A stretch of 8,450 nucleotides of DNA from Nitrospinota bacterium. Lineage in GTDB: Bacteria > Nitrospinota > Nitrospinia > SZUA-224. The position numbers and the translations under genes are program-made. The notes under the pieces were generated by a model. The model was not told the origin of the DNA. It saw only the letters and a program-made list of their open reading frames with translations, and did not search any database. This document shows positions 4,912-8,450 of this stretch, in pieces; position 1 is the first letter of the stretch; each line of letters begins with the position of its first letter. The stretch covers positions 1 to 8,450 of the forward strand of contig JACRGM010000012.1 in NCBI GenBank assembly GCA_016212345.1, in the 5' to 3' direction.

Positions 4912-6300
4912 ATGGAAATCAAAATGACCCAAAAGAAGAAAGTCGGCATAGTAAGCCTTGGATGTCCCAAGAACAGGGTGGATACCGAGAGGATGCTTGG
5001 TATTCTATCAGGTAGGGGACATATTATAACCTCTGAGGAAAAGGAGGCAGATGTACTTATAGTTAATACCTGTGGTTTTATAGAATCTGCTAAAGAGGAG
5101 TCCATTGATGCTATCCTGGATCTTGCACAGTACAAGAAGAATGGTAGATGTCAGAGGCTTATTGTAACCGGCTGTCTCTCACAGAGGTATGGTAGAGAAC
5201 TTATAGATGAGATCCCTGAGATAGACTATATTACAGGGATAGCAGATCCCACAGTGATCTCAAATATAGTTGATAATGATAATGGAATCAAGAGGATATG
5301 GATTGAAGGGCCTGCCCCCCCCTCTGATGAGGATGGAGAGAGGATACTGACCACACCTCCCTATACCGCGTATGTAAAGATAGCAGAAGGGTGCTCAAAT
5401 AGATGTTCCTTCTGTATAATCCCTGCCTTGAGAGGCCCTTTTAGGAGCCGTCCCCTCGAATCTATAATTAAAGAGGTAAGGAATTTAGCAGATAGGGGGG
5501 TAAAGGAGATAAACCTTATATCCCAGGATACCACTATGTATGGTATGGATCTGAGGATGAAAGATGGTTTGGTCAGACTACTGAAGGATCTGGTGAATAT
5601 AGAAGGGATTCAATGGATAAGGCTTCTTTATTGTTATCCCACATTTATTACCAAGGAACTTATAGATGTAATGGGTAAAGAGGAAAAGATATGCAGATAT
5701 ATTGATCTCCCCTTACAACATATCCATAATGATATATTAAAGGGTATGTGTCGACAGGAAAGGGATAGAGATATAAAGGATTTGCTGATGTTCATAAGGG
5801 ATAAGATACCTGATATTACTATAAGGACCACATTTATTGTCGGTTTCCCATGTGAGACCGAGGGACATTTCCAGTATTTATACGACTTTGTAAAGGAGAT
5901 GAGATTTGAGAGGATAGGGGTATTTACCTATTCTCGTGAGGAGGGGACAGAGGCAGGACGATTAAGGGATCAGGTACCTGAGAAGGTTAAGATGGAGAGG
6001 TTTGATAGTATAATGAGGCTTCAGCAAGGGATATCCCTGGAGCATAATAAGAGGTTGATCAATACGATTCAATCCCTCCTTGTCCATGGGCATATTGAGC
6101 CTACCTCCCTGTGCGTTGCACCCAGACAGGTCACTGATAATAGCCCCCTGATTACGGGGAGGCTGATGTCACAGGCACCAGAGGTGGATGGGATTGTCTA
6201 TCTAAAGGATAGTGATGTCGAGATAGGGGAGATCCTTCCTATCAAGATAACAGGGGCTATGGAGTATGATCTGGTAGGGGAGGTCTGTAAGGGAGGATAA
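4912..6300 (+). CDS. rimO: Ribosomal protein S12 methylthiotransferase RimO
   Basis: RimO adds a methylthio group to the conserved aspartate (Asp88 in E. coli) of ribosomal protein S12, using two [4Fe-4S] clusters and S-adenosylmethionine. The 462-residue product has the three MiaB/RimO domains. The N-terminal UPF0004 domain has cluster cysteines C18 (SLGCPKNRVD), C54 (NTCGF) and C88 (VTGCLSQRY). The radical-SAM domain has C161, C165 and C168 in the CxxxC-xxC motif of EGCSNRCSFCIIP, and a C-terminal TRAM domain follows (about 395-460). SLGCPKNRVD and the IPALRGPFRSRP segment favour RimO over the tRNA enzyme MiaB. ATG 4912 has GAGGAG at 4901-4906; an internal ATG at 4924 is less well placed. 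It starts directly after a hairpin (see terminator at 4864) and is followed three bases later by an acyl-CoA dehydrogenase gene, a metabolically unrelated partner. Confidence 0.95.
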   Translation: MEIKMTQKKKVGIVSLGCPKNRVDTERMLGILSGRGHIITSEEKEADVLIVNTCGFIESAKEESIDAILDLAQYKKNGRCQRLIVTGCLSQRYGRELIDEIPEIDYITGIADPTVISNIVDNDNGIKRIWIEGPAPPSDEDGERILTTPPYTAYVKIAEGCSNRCSFCIIPALRGPFRSRPLESIIKEVRNLADRGVKEINLISQDTTMYGMDLRMKDGLVRLLKDLVNIEGIQWIRLLYCYPTFITKELIDVMGKEEKICRYIDLPLQHIHNDILKGMCRQERDRDIKDLLMFIRDKIPDITIRTTFIVGFPCETEGHFQYLYDFVKEMRFERIGVFTYSREEGTEAGRLRDQVPEKVKMERFDSIMRLQQGISLEHNKRLINTIQSLLVHGHIEPTSLCVAPRQVTDNSPLITGRLMSQAPEVDGIVYLKDSDVEIGEILPIKITGAMEYDLVGEVCKGG

Positions 6301-6303
6301 GGT

Positions 6304-7455
6304 ATGGATTTCATACTAAATGATGAACAGAGGATGATTCAAAAGAGTGTTAGGGAGTTTGCGAAGAAGGAGATCGCACCTGTAGCCTCTATCTATGATA
6401 GAAATCATGAATTTCCATGGGATATCATAAAGAAGTTAGCAGATCTCAATCTCTTAGGGATTCTTATACCAGAGAGATATGGTGGTGCTGGACTGGACTA
6501 CCTGAGCTATGCAATAGTCATAGAGGAGATATCACGATATGATGCATCTATAGGCGTTACACTTGCTGCCCATAACTCACTAGGGGTTGGGCATATATAT
6601 ACTGCAGGAAATGAGAAACAGAAGAGAAGATATGTCACTCCCCTTGCAAAGGGTGAGATATTAGGGGCATGGGCATTGACAGAGCCATGTGCGGGTAGTG
6701 ATGCAGCAGGGATTGAGACCACAGCGGTCAAGGATGGAGATGAGTGGGTATTAAATGGGACAAAGAGGTTTATCACAAATGGAAGCGTATGTGGTACAGT
6801 AGTTGTTATGGCAAAGACCGATCCATCAAAGGGTGCTCATGGTATATCCGCCTTTATCGTTGAGAAAGGTACTCCAGGATTTATTATAGGGAGGCAAGAG
6901 GAGAAATTAGGACTGAATGCCAGTGACACATCTGAGCTGATCTTTGATAATTGCAGGATACCTTATGAGAATCTTCTGGGAAAAGAGGGGGAGGGTTTCA
7001 TAGATACGATGAGGCTCTTGGATGCAGGGAGGATTGGGATCGGAGCAATGGCACTGGGGATTGCCAAAGGTGCATTGGAAGAGAGTATAAAATATGCAAA
7101 AGAGAGGGTTGCCTTTGGACATCCAATAGCTGAATTTGAGGCTATACAGTGGAAGATAGCTGATATGGCAACAGAGATCGAGGCATCAAGGCTCCTTACC
7201 TTTAGGGCTGCCTTTCTAAAGGATCGAGGTGAGGGTGTCACAAAAGAGGCAGCAATGGCAAAGCTCTTCGCATCTGAGGCCGGGATACGTGCTTGCTCAG
7301 AGGCAGTGCAGATACTTGGTGGTTACGGATATACAAAGGATTTCCCTGTAGAGAGATATTTCAGGGATGTGAGACTATGTGCTATTGGTGAGGGGACATC
7401 AGAGATCCAAAGGCTTGTAATCGCAAGACAGATATTGGGAGTAGTGAGGGGGTAA
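6304..7455 (+). CDS. Acyl-CoA dehydrogenase (short-chain/butyryl-CoA type)
   Basis: This FAD enzyme forms the alpha-beta double bond of an acyl-CoA and normally passes electrons to electron-transfer flavoprotein. The 383-residue length is typical of short-chain acyl-CoA dehydrogenases. The N-terminal helical domain (1-120) is followed by signature 1, WALTEPCAGSD (123-133), in the beta domain with ITNG nearby. The C-terminal helical domain has signature 2, QILGGYGY (336-343) with FPVERYFRD. The catalytic base is E363 in GEGTSEIQRLVIAR, the position used by short-chain and butyryl-CoA dehydrogenases. Chain-length preference cannot be read from sequence alone; butyryl-, 2-methyl-branched or similar substrates are all possible. 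The Shine-Dalgarno GGGAGG (6291-6296) lies in the end of rimO, with only three bases between stop and ATG, so the genes are cotranscribed. The following meaB suggests a pathway through propionyl-/methylmalonyl-CoA. Confidence 0.95.
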   Translation: MDFILNDEQRMIQKSVREFAKKEIAPVASIYDRNHEFPWDIIKKLADLNLLGILIPERYGGAGLDYLSYAIVIEEISRYDASIGVTLAAHNSLGVGHIYTAGNEKQKRRYVTPLAKGEILGAWALTEPCAGSDAAGIETTAVKDGDEWVLNGTKRFITNGSVCGTVVVMAKTDPSKGAHGISAFIVEKGTPGFIIGRQEEKLGLNASDTSELIFDNCRIPYENLLGKEGEGFIDTMRLLDAGRIGIGAMALGIAKGALEESIKYAKERVAFGHPIAEFEAIQWKIADMATEIEASRLLTFRAAFLKDRGEGVTKEAAMAKLFASEAGIRACSEAVQILGGYGYTKDFPVERYFRDVRLCAIGEGTSEIQRLVIARQILGVVRG

Positions 7456-7494
7456 GATATCAACAGGTTTGTGTAATGAGGTGGGGATGAGTTT

Positions 7495-8450
7495 ATGAGT
7501 CTATCTGCAGGGATATTAAAAGGGGATATTATATCTGCTGCCAGGCTGATCTCTATGGTTGAGGATGATGATCCGGGAGCAATAAAGGTGTTAGAGGAGC
7601 TCTATCCCCATACAGGGAGGGCCTATATCATAGGGGTGACAGGTCCTCCGGGTAGTGGAAAGAGTACCCTTATTGATGGGATAATAGGGTATCTTCGGAA
7701 GGAAGGGAAGGGGATCGGGATTATAGCAGTTGATCCATCGAGCCCCTTAAGTGGTGGGGCAATCCTATGTGATAGGGTAAGGATGATCAGCCATGGGGAG
7801 GATGAAGGGGTATTTATACGTAGTATGGCGGCAAGGGGTAATCCTGGGGGGTTAGCAAAGGCAACAATTGAGGGAGTAAACATAATAGATGCCCTTGGAA
7901 AGGATGTAATACTTATTGAGACAGTTGGTGTTGGTCAGTCTGAGGTGGATATTGTTAAGATTGCCCATACCTCTATAATAGTCCTCACCCCTGATATGGG
8001 TGATGACCTCCAGATGATCAAGTCCGGTATTATGGAGATGGGAGATATCTTTGTACTGAACAAAGGGGATATGGATGGTGCAGATAGGGTCTTTCAGGAT
8101 TTGAGGGATGTATTAACAGGGGGGGGTAATAAGGATGGGTGGAGCCCGTCACTCTTTAAGACAGAGGCCTCTATGGGGATAGGGATCCAGGAGTTGATGG
8201 AGGGTATCAGAGTCCATAAAGCCTATTTGGATGGATCAGGGGATATAGGGGTTGTCAACAAGAGGAGGAGTGAGGCAGAGTTTGTCTATCTCCTTAGGGA
8301 GGCCCTTCTAGATTTTATCCTTAATAATATGGTAAAAAGAGAGACCTTCACCCAGATAGTTGATGATATAGCAGAGAGGAAAAGGGATCCATACAGGGCT
8401 GTGAGAGAGGTAATGGCTAAATTTAGGAGAAGGGTTAAAAGCAGGGGGTA
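7495..8450 (+). CDS. meaB: Methylmalonyl-CoA mutase-associated GTPase MeaB (lacks only the end of its stop codon)
   Basis: MeaB/ArgK-type G3E GTPases chaperone the B12-dependent methylmalonyl-CoA mutase, gating cofactor loading and guarding the active enzyme. I translated 318 residues without a stop. They contain Walker A GPPGSGKST (50-58), the family block VDPSSPLSGGAILCDR with D80, IRSMAARGNPGG, ETVGVGQSE (142-150) and the guanine-specific G4 motif NKGD (189-192). The C-terminal helical region carries EFVYLLREALLDF. The length equals that of complete family members, and the window ends in 'ta' at a codon boundary, so the stop is probably the next base. ATG 7495 has GGGGA at 7483-7487 seven bases upstream and GAGGTG just before it. 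The gap to the acyl-CoA dehydrogenase is 39 bases, with no terminator seen. Mutase subunit genes would be expected directly downstream or elsewhere in the genome. Confidence 0.94.
   Translation, partial: MSLSAGILKGDIISAARLISMVEDDDPGAIKVLEELYPHTGRAYIIGVTGPPGSGKSTLIDGIIGYLRKEGKGIGIIAVDPSSPLSGGAILCDRVRMISHGEDEGVFIRSMAARGNPGGLAKATIEGVNIIDALGKDVILIETVGVGQSEVDIVKIAHTSIIVLTPDMGDDLQMIKSGIMEMGDIFVLNKGDMDGADRVFQDLRDVLTGGGNKDGWSPSLFKTEASMGIGIQELMEGIRVHKAYLDGSGDIGVVNKRRSEAEFVYLLREALLDFILNNMVKRETFTQIVDDIAERKRDPYRAVREVMAKFRRRVKSRG

Noticed and set aside
7476..7490. Four-codon frame before meaB and ATG 7487 as an alternative start
   Set aside because: ATG 7487 meets a stop after three codons; ATG 7495 opens the MeaB frame with a good Shine-Dalgarno, so these are incidental.

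Overview
The window looks like a chromosomal stretch from a Gram-negative bacterium. The best guess is Desulfobacterota (former Deltaproteobacteria) or a related anaerobic lineage. Three things suggest this: the order zapB-like, zapA, 6S RNA, RNase Y, YmdB-type phosphoesterase; RNase Y in a genome that also carries ZapA/ZapB-type division genes; and an acyl-CoA dehydrogenase next to the methylmalonyl-CoA mutase chaperone MeaB. This placement is inference from gene content, not a database match. All supported genes are on the + strand. By eye the coding strand is purine-rich and strongly prefers AGG/AGA for arginine and ATA for isoleucine.

Region 1 (1-860), division genes and 6S RNA. The window opens in the last 41 codons of a ZapB-like coiled-coil gene. 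A roughly 160-base imperfect inverted repeat with a palindromic core (a MITE-like element) separates it from zapA, which starts with TTG. Directly after zapA is a 6S RNA gene. It is recognisable by conserved primary-sequence blocks and by a long closing stem that can be drawn base by base.

Region 2 (860-1350), a poorly explained spacer of about 490 bases. It contains one 69-codon ORF of doubtful reality with a plausible ribosome binding site, a 9-bp perfect hairpin, other small inverted repeats, a 7-bp tandem repeat and an 11-bp palindrome upstream of rny.

Region 3 (1351-4791), a tightly packed RNA/translation operon. It encodes RNase Y (rny), the YmdB/TIGR00282 metallophosphoesterase that usually accompanies it, and a divergent YchF/Ola1-like P-loop NTPase. 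YmdB starts 4 bases after the rny stop without its own Shine-Dalgarno. The YchF-like gene overlaps ymdB by ATGA.

Region 4 (4792-8450), a second gene set. A strong hairpin with a short T-rich tail abuts the Shine-Dalgarno of rimO (ribosomal protein S12 methylthiotransferase). An acyl-CoA dehydrogenase follows after 3 bases, then meaB, the GTPase chaperone of methylmalonyl-CoA mutase. The meaB reading frame is open to the last base, and the window ends in 'ta', which is probably the first two bases of its stop codon. The last two genes suggest short- or branched-chain acyl-CoA oxidation feeding a B12-dependent methylmalonyl-CoA route, whose mutase subunits would lie just downstream.

I see no wholly new multi-gene system. 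The most noteworthy items are the MITE-like element inside zapB-zapA, the 6S RNA, the dark spacer after it, the divergent YchF with altered G motifs, and the hairpin through which rimO-acd-meaB transcripts apparently must pass.
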